In this document: positions 1-8,013 of the stretch, piece after piece
How positions within the stretch are numbered: position 1 is the first letter of the stretch
Layout: the number at the start of each line of letters is the position of its first letter
Source: Salinimicrobium terrae DSM 17865
Lineage (GTDB): Bacteria > Bacteroidota > Bacteroidia > Flavobacteriales > Flavobacteriaceae
Direction: 5' to 3'
Assembly (NCBI RefSeq): GCF_000424665.1
Contig: NZ_AUKI01000016.1
Span: forward strand, 310,001-374,000
Length of the DNA stretch: 64,000 nucleotides
Made by a program: the position numbers and the translations under genes
Notes under the pieces: model-generated
Told to the model about the DNA's origin: nothing
The model's database searches: none
The model's input: the letters and a program-made list of their open reading frames with translations, nothing else

Positions 1-576
1 ACTCGAATAATCCAGCAAATGTTCACTGCCTCTGTAGGCTGTGACTGATGTAGTATTGATAATACTATCCCCGTCGGTAAGGTGTTTCAGAGCTTCTGTT
101 ACAGTATAGAAATAAGGATAAATATTTGTTTCAAAAGTTTTCCTCACCTGGTCTGAAGAGACTTGTTCCGGTTTTTCCTTGGGGAATTGCATCGCAGCAT
201 TGTTTACCAGGATATTCAAGCCACCAAATTTATCTACCGTCTTCTGCACTATTTCCCGGCAAAAAGCTTCATCCTTTAAATCTCCTTTTATGGTGAGACA
301 TTCCGAACCGGCTTTTTCAATCATCTCCTTTGTCTCTTCGGCATCTTTGTCTTCAGAAAGATAAACTATAGCCACTTTTGCACCTTCTTTGGCAAAATGA
401 ACGGCCACACTTTGGCCAATTCCGCTATCACCACCGGTAATGAGGGCAACTTTCCCTTTCAGTTTGTCGCTACCCTTATAATCTTTCCTGATCACTTCGG
501 GCTCAGGTTGCATTTTTTGCTGTTTTCCGGGTTGTTTTTCCTGCTTTTGCTTCGGAAGGTCTTTTGGTTTACTCAT
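1..576 (-). CDS. SDR family oxidoreductase, C-terminus cut by window edge
   Basis: Translating the minus strand from the ATG at 574-576 gives 192 codons open to the window edge, so the C-terminus is missing. A charged Lys/Gln-rich N-terminal tail of about 35 residues precedes a Rossmann fold with the cofactor motif TGGDSGIGQ, then NNAA and the INTTS strand before the active-site region. The long polar tail and the TGGDSGIG motif resemble the YghA/YdaD (general stress protein 39) branch of NAD(P)-dependent short-chain dehydrogenases. The catalytic YxxxK is expected just beyond the edge (the last residues read LLDYSS). Substrate unknown. It is divergent from the flavoprotein gene at 713. Confidence 0.88.
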   Translation of the reverse strand, partial: MSKPKDLPKQKQEKQPGKQQKMQPEPEVIRKDYKGSDKLKGKVALITGGDSGIGQSVAVHFAKEGAKVAIVYLSEDKDAEETKEMIEKAGSECLTIKGDLKDEAFCREIVQKTVDKFGGLNILVNNAAMQFPKEKPEQVSSDQVRKTFETNIYPYFYTVTEALKHLTDGDSIINTTSVTAYRGSEHLLDYSS

Positions 577-685
577 GATTTCAACTTTTTGAAACTTAAA
601 GTTATAGAACACTTTTAAGGTTGCGGAAGGTTTAAGAAAGATTTAGTGCAGGTTTAAACAAAAAATAACGTCTTATAGAAATCTC

Positions 686-694
686 TACCTTTGC
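686..694 (+). promoter_or_regulatory. Bacteroidota -7 promoter box
   Basis: TACCTTTGC matches the Bacteroidota sigma-A -7 consensus TAnnTTTG(C) and lies 18 bases before the TTG start at 713. No convincing -33 TTG box was picked out. Confidence 0.5.
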
Positions 695-712
695 CGCTGA
701 AAAATAACATTT

Positions 713-1939
713 TTGGAACCTCTTTCTTACGACATAATAATCATTGGTGGCGGTGCAGCCGGATTCTTTGCAGCCATCAATGCTGCGGAAATTGCGCCTG
801 AAGCAAAAATCTGTTTACTCGAAAGAGGAAAGGAGGTACTTACCAAAGTTCGTGTCTCGGGCGGAGGCCGCTGCAATGTCACTCACGCCGAATTCCTTCC
901 GAAAGAGCTTACTCGGAATTATCCAAGAGGAGAAAAGGAACTGCGCGGACCTTTCCACAGCTTTATGACCGGAGATACGATCGAATGGTTCGAGAAAAGA
1001 GGCGTACCGTTGAAGATCGAAGAAGACGGGCGAATGTTCCCTGAATCTAATTCTTCGGAAACTATCATTGATCTGTTTTTAGAGGAGTCAAAAAGGTTAA
1101 AAATAGACGTGCTTACAAAACAGGCGGTACAAAGCCTGAAGCAGAATAATGAGCTTTGGGAATTATCCACTTCTCAGGAAAATTTTACCGCAGAAAAGGT
1201 TCTTGTCGCAACCGGAAGCAACTCAAAAATGTGGGAGTTACTGAAGGAACTTGGCCATACCATTGTTCCCGGTGTACCTTCCTTATTCACTTTCAAAATT
1301 ACCGATCAAAGAATTAAAGATCTCCCCGGGGTAGCTACAAATGCGGTAGTTAGGCTCAAAGGTGAAAAGCTGGAAACAAGTGGGCCGCTATTGATCACGC
1401 ACTGGGGCATGAGCGGTCCGGCAATTTTGAAACTTTCAGCTTGGGGTGCGAGGGAACTCAGCGACAGGAAAAATTTCGAGATTGAAGTTAATTGGCTTCC
1501 TAAGCTTTCTTCCGAAGAAATTGTCGAAGAACTGCAGCGTCTAAAAAAAGAGAATGCAAAGCAGCATCCGCAGAAATATACACAATTTGATCTTCCAAAG
1601 AGATTGTGGCAAAGTTTAGTTCATGCTTCAGGAATTGGTGCTGAGGTTCGATGGGCCGATCTCAACAAGCAGCAGCTTGAAGAACTTACTATTCAGCTCA
1701 CTTCGGGCATTTTTCAGGTGCATGGGAAAAGCACATTTAAGGAGGAATTTGTGACTGCAGGAGGTGTAGAGCTTAAAGAAGTAAACTTTAAAACTTTTGA
1801 AAGCAAGATCTGTAAAAACCTGTTTTTGGCAGGTGAAGTCTTAAATATTGATGCCATCACCGGCGGCTTCAATTTTCAGAATGCCTGGACCGGCGGATTT
1901 CTCGCAGCCAGAGCTATGAGTTCCGATTCTGCTGTTTGA
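713..1939 (+). CDS. HI0933/BaiN-type NAD(P)/FAD-dependent oxidoreductase
   Basis: The 408-residue protein begins with a dinucleotide-binding motif (IIIIGGGAAGFFAAI), followed by the family signature RVSGGGRCNVTH around residue 50 and a C-terminal FAD-contact segment ending GGFNFQNAWTGGFLAA. This arrangement is that of the HI0933/YhiN/BaiN flavoproteins, whose cellular substrate is not settled. The start is a TTG at 713: no in-frame ATG lies between the promoter box at 686-694 and the Rossmann motif. The 3' end overlaps the convergent SDR gene by 26 bases. Confidence 0.9.
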   Translation: MEPLSYDIIIIGGGAAGFFAAINAAEIAPEAKICLLERGKEVLTKVRVSGGGRCNVTHAEFLPKELTRNYPRGEKELRGPFHSFMTGDTIEWFEKRGVPLKIEEDGRMFPESNSSETIIDLFLEESKRLKIDVLTKQAVQSLKQNNELWELSTSQENFTAEKVLVATGSNSKMWELLKELGHTIVPGVPSLFTFKITDQRIKDLPGVATNAVVRLKGEKLETSGPLLITHWGMSGPAILKLSAWGARELSDRKNFEIEVNWLPKLSSEEIVEELQRLKKENAKQHPQKYTQFDLPKRLWQSLVHASGIGAEVRWADLNKQQLEELTIQLTSGIFQVHGKSTFKEEFVTAGGVELKEVNFKTFESKICKNLFLAGEVLNIDAITGGFNFQNAWTGGFLAARAMSSDSAV

Positions 1940-2735
1940 AAACCATCTTGTTGAACCAGGAAGTGGGCAGGATCTTTCGGGCTAAAAGAACCACTCCGGC
2001 TCCCTTTCCCGTAGGATAACGCAGTTTTTGGCTTCCATCTGTGACAGCTTTGAAAACTGTTTTTGCAACTACCTCAGGACCGGGTGCTTTTTCATTCCTT
2101 TTCTTCATTCCGCTGAGAATGTTTCTCTCCATTTTTTCGTAACCTTTCACGTCATCATTTTCAAAGGTTTTTAGAGAACGGCCATGGAAATCGGTTTTGA
2201 TAGCTGCGGGTTCAATTAATTTTACCTTAATGTTGAATTGCCTTAGCTCATATTGCAGGGCCTCGGTAAAACCTTCAAGTGCCCATTTACTGGAACAGTA
2301 AAGACTGTACAACGGAATGGTAAATCTTCCCACAACCGATGAGGTGTTGATGATCATTCCTTCACCTTTATTCTTAAAATAAGGGATAAATTCCCGGATA
2401 AGTTCCATGACTCCAAATACATTGACTTTGAACTGCTGCAACACCTCTTCTTCCGAGGATTTTTCGAAAGCACCTACAGCACCGAAACCGGCGTTGTTGA
2501 ACAAAACATTTATACCCGGAAAATCCTTTTCGACTTCAGAAATTATATTTTTTAAATGTTCTTTCTTGGTGACATCCAGCTTGTAAAGTTTCAGGTTCGA
2601 AAGTTCCTTTAACTCGGTTTCCTCTTCAGGGGAACGCATTGTGGCTGCCACATTCCAACCTTTTTCGGCAAAAAGTTTAGCCGTTGCCCTTCCGATTCCG
2701 CTTGAGGCACCTGTGATAAGAATAGTTTTACTCAT
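1914..2735 (-). CDS. SDR family NAD(P)-dependent oxidoreductase
   Basis: A 273-residue classical short-chain dehydrogenase. The cofactor motif TGASSGIGRA is at residues 8-17, NNAG lies in the middle, INTSSVVG carries the catalytic Ser strand, and YCSSKWALEG supplies the catalytic Tyr and Lys. After the catalytic segment the sequence continues with KVKLIEPAAIKTDF, typical of the 3-oxoacyl-ACP reductase-like/retinol-dehydrogenase-like SDRs. Substrate not predictable. On the plus strand at 2756-2764 the sequence GCCAAGATA reads TATCTTGGC on the gene strand, a near-consensus -7 box. The gene stands alone, convergent with the HI0933-type gene. Confidence 0.9.
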   Translation of the reverse strand: MSKTILITGASSGIGRATAKLFAEKGWNVAATMRSPEEETELKELSNLKLYKLDVTKKEHLKNIISEVEKDFPGINVLFNNAGFGAVGAFEKSSEEEVLQQFKVNVFGVMELIREFIPYFKNKGEGMIINTSSVVGRFTIPLYSLYCSSKWALEGFTEALQYELRQFNIKVKLIEPAAIKTDFHGRSLKTFENDDVKGYEKMERNILSGMKKRNEKAPGPEVVAKTVFKAVTDGSQKLRYPTGKGAGVVLLARKILPTSWFNKMVFKQQNRNS

Positions 2736-2808
2736 AAAATTTTTTTTGTTCTCTCGCCAAGATAGAAAATTAATGAGTTCGACAGGAGAAGGCTTTATCA
2801 GGAAAATC

Positions 2809-2816
2809 TATCTTTG
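2809..2816 (+). promoter_or_regulatory. -7 promoter box for mvaD
   Basis: TATCTTTG is an exact match to TAnnTTTG and lies 14 bases before the mvaD ATG at 2831, implying a very short 5' leader. Confidence 0.55.
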
Positions 2817-2830
2817 TGTAAACTGCACAC

Positions 2831-3916
2831 ATGACCGAAAAAGATTTCATTCCGCAGCCCTATTCTGCAGTAGTGGAGGAGGGAGAGGTGACCTGGCAAA
2901 GCCCCAGCAATATTGCCCTCGTTAAATACTGGGGGAAACTGGAAAACCAGCTTCCGGCGAACCCTTCAATTAGTTTTACGCTAAATAATTGCCGTACCAC
3001 TACCACTCTAAAATTTCAGAAAAGAGAAAAATCAGATTCAGGATTTGATTTTGAGCTGTTGTTTGAGGGGGAGAAAAAAGATTCTTTTCGTCCCAAGATC
3101 CAGGAGTTTCTGAAAAGAGTAGAGCCTTTTTTGCCATTTTTGAAAGATTATAAATTCAGAATTGAAACTTCAAATTCTTTTCCACACAGTAGTGGGATTG
3201 CGTCCTCGGCCAGCGGAATGAGTGCTTTATCCCTTTGCCTCATGAGTCTGGAAAAGCAACTCGACCCTGAAATGAAGGAAGATTATTTTATTCGAAAAAG
3301 TTCATTTTTGGCAAGGCTGGGATCGGGCAGTGCCTGCCGCAGCATTGAAGGGGATCTCGTAGTCTGGGGGATGCACAACAGCATTTATCAAAGCAGTGAC
3401 CTGTATGGAGTGCCTTATAGAGGTGAAGTACACGACAATTTTAAAAATTACAGGGATACAATTTTGCTCGTTGATAAGGGAGAAAAACAGGTGAGCAGTA
3501 CTTTAGGACATGGACTTATGAATGACCATCCTTATGCCGAAACTCGTTTTAGGCAGGCACACGACAACCTGGATAAGCTGAAAAAGATCTTTCGCAGTGG
3601 AGATTTGGAGGGTTTTATTAAAATAGTGGAAAGTGAAGCGCTTACTCTGCATGCTATGATGATGACGAGTCAGCCATACTTTCTCCTGATGAAGCCCAAC
3701 ACTCTCGCGATAATTAATAAGGTTTTTGAATTCCGTCAGGAAACCGGGCTGCATCTTTGTTTCACCCTGGATGCCGGAGCCAATGTGCACCTGCTGTATC
3801 CCGACAGTGAAAAAGAGGAAACTTTAATGTTCATCAAAACAGATTTATCGAAGTACTGCCAGGGCGAGCAGTATATAGAGGATCATGTGGGTAACGGAGC
3901 AAAGAAATTGGCCTGA
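2831..3916 (+). CDS. mvaD: Diphosphomevalonate decarboxylase
   Basis: This 361-residue GHMP-superfamily enzyme would convert mevalonate diphosphate to isopentenyl diphosphate with ATP, in the cytoplasm. Diagnostic pieces are SNIALVKYWGK near residue 30 (the decarboxylase signature), the glycine/serine-rich ATP loop HSSGIASSASGMSAL near residue 120, GSGSACRS near 165, and FTLDAGANVHLLYP near the C-terminus. The length is close to that of eukaryotic-type enzymes. ATG 2831 is chosen because the -7 box at 2809-2816 rules out upstream starts. It is followed by a TA-like insertion with its own promoter, then a second GHMP kinase and a UbiA prenyltransferase, so it heads an isoprenoid locus. Confidence 0.93.
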   Translation: MTEKDFIPQPYSAVVEEGEVTWQSPSNIALVKYWGKLENQLPANPSISFTLNNCRTTTTLKFQKREKSDSGFDFELLFEGEKKDSFRPKIQEFLKRVEPFLPFLKDYKFRIETSNSFPHSSGIASSASGMSALSLCLMSLEKQLDPEMKEDYFIRKSSFLARLGSGSACRSIEGDLVVWGMHNSIYQSSDLYGVPYRGEVHDNFKNYRDTILLVDKGEKQVSSTLGHGLMNDHPYAETRFRQAHDNLDKLKKIFRSGDLEGFIKIVESEALTLHAMMMTSQPYFLLMKPNTLAIINKVFEFRQETGLHLCFTLDAGANVHLLYPDSEKEETLMFIKTDLSKYCQGEQYIEDHVGNGAKKLA

Positions 3917-3936
3917 AAATTGACTTAGATCATATC

Positions 3937-3952
3937 ATGTAATGAATTACAT
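3937..3952. promoter_or_regulatory. 16-bp palindrome, candidate operator
   Basis: ATGTAAT-GA-ATTACAT is a perfect 7-bp inverted repeat with a 2-bp spacer. It ends 14 bases upstream of the -7 box at 3967-3975. Its position in front of a DUF4160/DUF2442 pair suggests an autoregulatory operator, as is usual for two-gene toxin-antitoxin-like modules; this role is inference. Confidence 0.45.
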
Positions 3953-3966
3953 TTCAGTTAAATGTA

Positions 3967-3975
3967 TATCTTTGC
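3967..3975 (+). promoter_or_regulatory. -7 promoter box for the DUF4160/DUF2442 pair
   Basis: TATCTTTGC matches the Bacteroidota -7 consensus exactly and lies 18 bases before the ATG at 3994. The inserted pair therefore has its own promoter inside the mevalonate locus. Confidence 0.6.
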
Positions 3976-3993
3976 TAGGTTAAGGGAATTGAA

Positions 3994-4236
3994 ATGCCGA
4001 CTGTACTTGTTGAGAGAGGTTTTAGGTTCTTTTTTTACTCTAACGAGCATTTACCAAAACACATACACGTTGAGGGAAAAGGAGGAGAAGTAAAAATTGA
4101 TCTGGAATCGCTAAATTTAATGTACAATTATAATTATTAAAGACAGGATTTAAATGCTGTTTTGAAAATTATAAAACAAAATCGGTTCTATTTTCTTAGA
4201 AAATGGGATGAGTTTCACGGAAATGAAAACAGTTAA
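3994..4236 (+). pseudogene. DUF4160 gene interrupted by an in-frame TAA
   Basis: Reading from ATG 3994 gives MPTVLVERGFRFFFYSNEH and then PKHIHVEGKGGEVKIDLES, a clear DUF4160 N-terminus with the typical HIHV segment. Codon 49 (4138-4140) is TAA, but the same frame continues with RQDLNAVLKIIKQNRFYFL and RKWDEFHGNENS to a TAA at 4234-4236. That continuation is the expected DUF4160 C-terminus (Leu-rich helix, then KWDEFHG). So the gene is full-length apart from a single nonsense codon and is probably inactive, or makes a 48-residue fragment. The tail overlaps the start of the DUF2442 partner. A sequencing error at 4138-4140 is the main alternative. Confidence 0.8.
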
Positions 4237-4483
4237 GACTGACATAAAAATTAGGGATGTGTTCTTCAGGGATGAGAAAGTTTTCTTTTCTTTAGAAGAT
4301 GGTCGTGAAATTGGCGCTCCTTTAGAGTGGTATCCCAGACTTTACAAAGCTTCTAAAGAAGAATTGTTGGATTTTTCAATTTCCCCAGGTGGTTATGGGG
4401 TGCATTGGAACCGTGTGGACGAAGATCTTTCTGCCTACGGAATGTTAACTCATAACCAGGAAAAAAATACCCAGTCACTATGA
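4208..4483 (+). CDS. DUF2442 domain protein (partner of DUF4160)
   Basis: The product of up to 91 residues has the DUF2442 core: a beta strand DIKIRDVFFRDEKVFFSLED, then GREIGAPLEWYPRLYKAS, ending SPGGYGVHWNRVDEDLSAYG, which is the family hallmark. DUF2442 genes very commonly follow DUF4160 genes and the pair is often treated as toxin-antitoxin-like; the biochemical activity is not established. ATG 4208 and ATG 4223 are both possible starts, and both overlap the end of the DUF4160 frame. Its TGA overlaps the next ATG (ATGA at 4480-4483), so it is translationally coupled to the downstream GHMP kinase. Confidence 0.82.
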   Translation: MSFTEMKTVKTDIKIRDVFFRDEKVFFSLEDGREIGAPLEWYPRLYKASKEELLDFSISPGGYGVHWNRVDEDLSAYGMLTHNQEKNTQSL

Positions 4484-5418
4484 AAGGACCTTTATTTTAT
4501 TCAAAAATCTTACTCTTCGGAGAATATGGGATCATCAAAGACTCCAAAGGTTTATCTATTCCATATAATTTTTATAACGGGGCTTTAAAGGTGGATGAAA
4601 ATCCTTCAGAAGAGGCACAGAAATCGAATGAAAGCCTTAAAAGGTTTGCAGACTATCTCAAAACGCTTCAGCAGGAAAAGCCGGAGTTGGTGCAATTTAA
4701 CCTTGAAGAGCTAAAAACGGATATAGAGAAAGGCATGTATTTCGATTCCAGCATTCCGCAGGGCTACGGAGTGGGAAGTAGCGGCGCTTTGGTGGCTGCA
4801 ATTTATGATGAATACGCAGTTGAGAAAATCACCGTTCTTGAAAACCTTACCCGGGAAAAACTTCTAAAGCTAAAAAAGATCTTTGGAGAAATGGAATCCT
4901 TCTTCCATGGGAAATCTTCGGGCCTTGACCCTTTAAATTCCTATTTAAGCATTCCGATTCTTATAAATTCAAAAGACAATATTGAACCTGCCGGTATTCC
5001 ATCACAAACTCAGGATGGAAAAGGTGCAGTGTTCCTTCTCGACAGTGGATCTGTAGGGGAAACTGCTCCCATGGTAAACATTTTCATGGAAAACATGAAA
5101 CAGGAGCCTTTTAGATTAATGCTTAAAGATCAATTTGTGAAACACACAGATGCCTGTGTGGATGACTTTTTAAAGGGGGACGTAAAATCCCTTTTTGGGA
5201 ACATGAAGAAATTGTCACATGTTGTACTTGACAACTTTAAACCAATGATCCCTGCTCAATTTCATAAACTCTGGAAGAATGGTATTGATACTAATGATTA
5301 CTACCTGAAACTTTGTGGATCTGGCGGCGGCGGTTACATTCTTGGGTTTACAGAAGACATTGAAAAGGCAAGAAAAGCATTGAAGGATTATCGTCTGGAA
5401 GTAGTCTACAACTTCTAA
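4480..5418 (+). CDS. GHMP kinase, probable mevalonate kinase
   Basis: A 312-residue GHMP-family kinase. Motif 1 is KILLFGEYGIIKDSKGLSIP near the N-terminus. The phosphate loop is GVGSSGALVAAIYDEY around residue 97-110, the catalytic Asp lies in HGKSSGLDPLNSY around residue 145-152, and motif 3 is KLCGSGGGGYILGF around residue 277. The SGLDP context and the neighbouring decarboxylase favour phosphorylation of mevalonate. A second, GYDIA-type kinase at 53.6 kb is the likelier phosphomevalonate kinase; the two assignments could be swapped. It overlaps the DUF2442 gene by 4 bases and precedes the UbiA gene by 11 bases. Confidence 0.82.
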   Translation: MKGPLFYSKILLFGEYGIIKDSKGLSIPYNFYNGALKVDENPSEEAQKSNESLKRFADYLKTLQQEKPELVQFNLEELKTDIEKGMYFDSSIPQGYGVGSSGALVAAIYDEYAVEKITVLENLTREKLLKLKKIFGEMESFFHGKSSGLDPLNSYLSIPILINSKDNIEPAGIPSQTQDGKGAVFLLDSGSVGETAPMVNIFMENMKQEPFRLMLKDQFVKHTDACVDDFLKGDVKSLFGNMKKLSHVVLDNFKPMIPAQFHKLWKNGIDTNDYYLKLCGSGGGGYILGFTEDIEKARKALKDYRLEVVYNF

Positions 5419-5429
5419 AGGACTCGTCC

Positions 5430-6335
5430 ATGGCTTCGATTTCCAAAAAGCGGCTTCTGCTCAAGATTCTCAGCTTTATTTCGGTCATTAGAGGCTACAA
5501 TATCCTGGTGCTGGTAATTGCCCAGTATCTTACTTCCATTTTCATTCTTGCGCCCGATCTCCCAATGAGACAGGTTCTTTTTGATCCCAATCTTTTTTTC
5601 ATGGTTCTGGCTACTGCATCGGTTGTGGCTTCTGGCTACATCATCAACAATTTTTACGATAGCGAAAAAGATCTCATCAACCGTCCTCAAAAAACAATGC
5701 TGGACAGGTTTGTGAGTCAGCGAACCAAACTTTCAGTTTATTTTATACTCAATTTGGCGGGAATTTTTTTTGCAAGCTACATTTCGTTTAGAGCTGTGGT
5801 TTTCTTTTCCATTTACATTTTCGTAATCTGGTTCTATTCCCACCGGCTTAAAAAGATATTGTTTTTAAATAATTTACTGGCATCGGTTATCACTATCACA
5901 CCATTCTTTGCCGTTTTTCTTTACTACAAGAATTTTGACACAGTTATCCTGGTCCATGCTTCTTTTCTATATCTCATAATTCTTATGCGGGAAATGGTAA
6001 AAGATCTGGAGAACATGAAAGGGGATCTGGTCCAGGGATACAGGACCATTCCCATTGTGTACAGCGAAAATTTGAGTAAAATGCTGCTTACTGTGCTGGC
6101 ATTCCTTTCCATGATTCCCGTTTATTTCCTGATTTACGAATTTGAGATTGGCAAAATGGATTACTTCTTTTACGGAGCTGTGGTTTTACTGCTGGTTTTC
6201 CTCCTTATTCTTTACTTCAGTAAGGCGAAATGGCAGTATTTGCTGTTACACAATCTGCTGAAGTTCATCATCGTTGCAGGGGTTTTTAGTATTCTGCTTA
6301 TCGATGTTGACGCGTTGTTGAGTAGAGTTTTTTGA
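5430..6335 (+). CDS. UbiA-family prenyltransferase (geranylgeranylglycerol-phosphate transferase-like)
   Basis: The 301-residue polytopic protein has eight to nine hydrophobic segments. The first aspartate-rich motif NNFYDSEKD (with NRPQK after it) lies near residues 72-86, as in UbiA prenyltransferases that bind Mg-diphosphate. A second acidic motif, REMVKDLENMKGD, lies near residue 190. In Bacteroidota, relatives are usually named geranylgeranylglycerol-phosphate geranylgeranyltransferase, but the acceptor is not proven from sequence. It starts 11 bases after the GHMP kinase, consistent with use of isoprenoid diphosphates made by its neighbours. Confidence 0.85.
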   Translation: MASISKKRLLLKILSFISVIRGYNILVLVIAQYLTSIFILAPDLPMRQVLFDPNLFFMVLATASVVASGYIINNFYDSEKDLINRPQKTMLDRFVSQRTKLSVYFILNLAGIFFASYISFRAVVFFSIYIFVIWFYSHRLKKILFLNNLLASVITITPFFAVFLYYKNFDTVILVHASFLYLIILMREMVKDLENMKGDLVQGYRTIPIVYSENLSKMLLTVLAFLSMIPVYFLIYEFEIGKMDYFFYGAVVLLLVFLLILYFSKAKWQYLLLHNLLKFIIVAGVFSILLIDVDALLSRVF

Positions 6336-6339
6336 GACT

Positions 6340-6600
6340 TTATAATTTATTATTTTTTTTAAACAAAAGATTTTCCCTTCGGTCATTAGAAATTCGTTTT
6401 AATTCATATTTGTTCATTTTTTTGCTTGTCCAAAAATACGAACCAAAAAAAGGACACTTTTTTGATAGGTGTTTCCAATTTTGCTCCCGCAAAATTAAAA
6501 CCGCGCTCCCCCTGCTAAATTTTCTCCAAGGCTTCAAAAATTTTTAACGCCGGTGTAGCACTACACTTACAAAAAAGACACTTTAAAAGAATAATTTTGG
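6340..6600. repeat. Candidate structured non-coding element
   Basis: The gap between the UbiA gene and the RluB-like gene holds no convincing gene. It contains a perfect hairpin AATTTTGC-tccc-GCAAAATT at 6477-6496 and a second, GTGTAG-ca-CTACAC, at 6553-6566, set in A/T-rich sequence with runs such as CCAAAAAAAGGACAC. Short open frames on both strands cross it but look like by-products. I have an impression, not a search result, that similar sequence recurs in other flavobacterial genomes. From about 6700 an ATCTTCAA-type short tandem repeat follows (6707-6732). Confidence 0.4.
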
Positions 6601-6825
6601 TAGAAGTAATTGGTTTTGGGGTCCGGTAAAAAGAAGTTTTAAGATGTACATAAAAGATTCAGACTTTGGAATTTGGTGCTTGTATTTTGGAATTTAATTT
6701 TCCTCATCTTCAAATCTTCAAATCTTCACATCCTCGAATTACATTTTTGGTACTTGGAATTTATTTGAAAAATTACTCTGATAAATCAGATTTTTGACAC
6801 CCGATGTTATTGTTAAACAAACTAG

Positions 6826-6834
6826 TATCTTTGC
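6826..6834 (+). promoter_or_regulatory. -7 promoter box for the RluB-like gene
   Basis: TATCTTTGC lies 16 bases before ATG 6851 and matches the Bacteroidota -7 consensus. It decides the start: longer in-frame starts near 6794 would lie upstream of transcription. Confidence 0.6.
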
Positions 6835-6850
6835 ACAAAATTATTTTGAT

Positions 6851-7753
6851 ATGAGTAGAAACGAAAGGTCATCCGGAAGCAGGGGAGACCGTTCCTCCGG
6901 GAAATCTTCCGGAAGACAGGGTGGCGGGGAGCGTACAAAATCTCATGCCCGCGGAAATGCTCCGGTAAACCGGAATGAAAAGGATCCTAAAAATATGTCG
7001 CGTGGTAATGCTCCTCTTAAGAAAAAACAGGGAGCAGCTAAAGAAGACGGGATTAGACTGAATAAATATATTGCGAATTCAGGAGTATGTTCCAGAAGGG
7101 ACGCCGATATTTATATTGCCGCAGGAAGCGTGACAGTGAACGGGCAGGTGATTACAGAAATGGGTCATAAAGTGCAACTGAAAGATGAAGTTAAATTTGA
7201 TGGTCGCCGTATTAATCCCGAAAAACCCGAATACATCCTTCTTAACAAACCAAAAGGATTTTTCGTGACAGGTAGTCTGGAGAACAAGAACAGGACTGTT
7301 ATGGATCTCATTGCCGGCGCTTCAAAGTCTAAACTTGATCCTGTTGGCAAACTGGAAACCCAGTCCACAGGTTTATTGCTTTTTACGAACGATGGGAGAT
7401 TGGCAAAGAATCTTGCCAATCCAAAGAATGGAATAAGACAAATCTACCATATAGAACTGGATAAGGATCTGGCTTATGATGATCTTCAAAAAATTAAGGA
7501 AGGTGTGAAGCTGGAAGACGGAACTGCTAAAGTCACCGAAGTAAGTTATGTGGAGAACAAACCGAAGCGGGAGGTTGGTATCGAAATAAAAAGCACAAAA
7601 TCTCATATTGTACAGCGTATCTTTAAAAGTCTTGGATACGAAATTGTGAAGCTGGATCGCGTGGTTTATGGCGGACTTACTAAAAAGGATCTCACCCGTG
7701 GGCACTGGAGAGTGTTGAGTAAACAGGAGGTGATCAACCTTACAAACATTTAA
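6851..7753 (+). CDS. RluB/RsuA-family pseudouridine synthase homologue lacking the catalytic Asp
   Basis: From ATG 6851 the protein has 300 residues. A basic, Ser/Gly/Arg-rich low-complexity tail (about residues 1-65) precedes an S4 RNA-binding domain (GIRLNKYIANSGVCSRRDAD, residues about 67-115) and an RsuA-type catalytic domain (LLNKPKGFFVT near 130). In active family members the catalytic Asp sits in GRLDxxTxGLLL. Here the aligned segment is GKLETQSTGLLLFTNDG, with Glu169 in place of Asp. The later GRNRQVRRMF-type motif is also altered (STKSHIVQRIF). The fold and RNA-binding surface look intact, so it may bind rRNA without modifying it, or be a divergent enzyme. The start rests on the promoter box at 6826-6834. 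Confidence 0.85.
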   Translation: MSRNERSSGSRGDRSSGKSSGRQGGGERTKSHARGNAPVNRNEKDPKNMSRGNAPLKKKQGAAKEDGIRLNKYIANSGVCSRRDADIYIAAGSVTVNGQVITEMGHKVQLKDEVKFDGRRINPEKPEYILLNKPKGFFVTGSLENKNRTVMDLIAGASKSKLDPVGKLETQSTGLLLFTNDGRLAKNLANPKNGIRQIYHIELDKDLAYDDLQKIKEGVKLEDGTAKVTEVSYVENKPKREVGIEIKSTKSHIVQRIFKSLGYEIVKLDRVVYGGLTKKDLTRGHWRVLSKQEVINLTNI

Positions 7754-8013
7754 TATTGTTTAAAAAATACATGTAAGATCAAGCCGAAAATCTGTACAGG
7801 GAGAAATGAAAAAATTCCTTTGACTTTCCGCCTTTTTAAAACATTTGTTTTAGCTTAGCTAATATGATGAAAGAAACACAACTGGGGCTCTCCCATTGGT
7901 TGTTAGTATATTCCATTCCGGGCTGTTTTGGCCTTAACAAACTTTTATCACCTTAATTTTTTAGCATTGGCTTATAATTTCTACTTTTTAACCTCTAAAA
8001 ATATTAGTAAAAA

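Noticed and set aside
6332-6547. Open frames on both strands across the structured gap (71 and 65 codons)
   Set aside because: They cover the hairpin element, are low in complexity, have no family character and occur on both strands at once, as expected of a non-coding repeat.
7863-7957. Short ORF of about 30 codons upstream of speA as a leader peptide
   Set aside because: It has no enrichment for arginine or other pathway-related codons and no adjoining hairpins.
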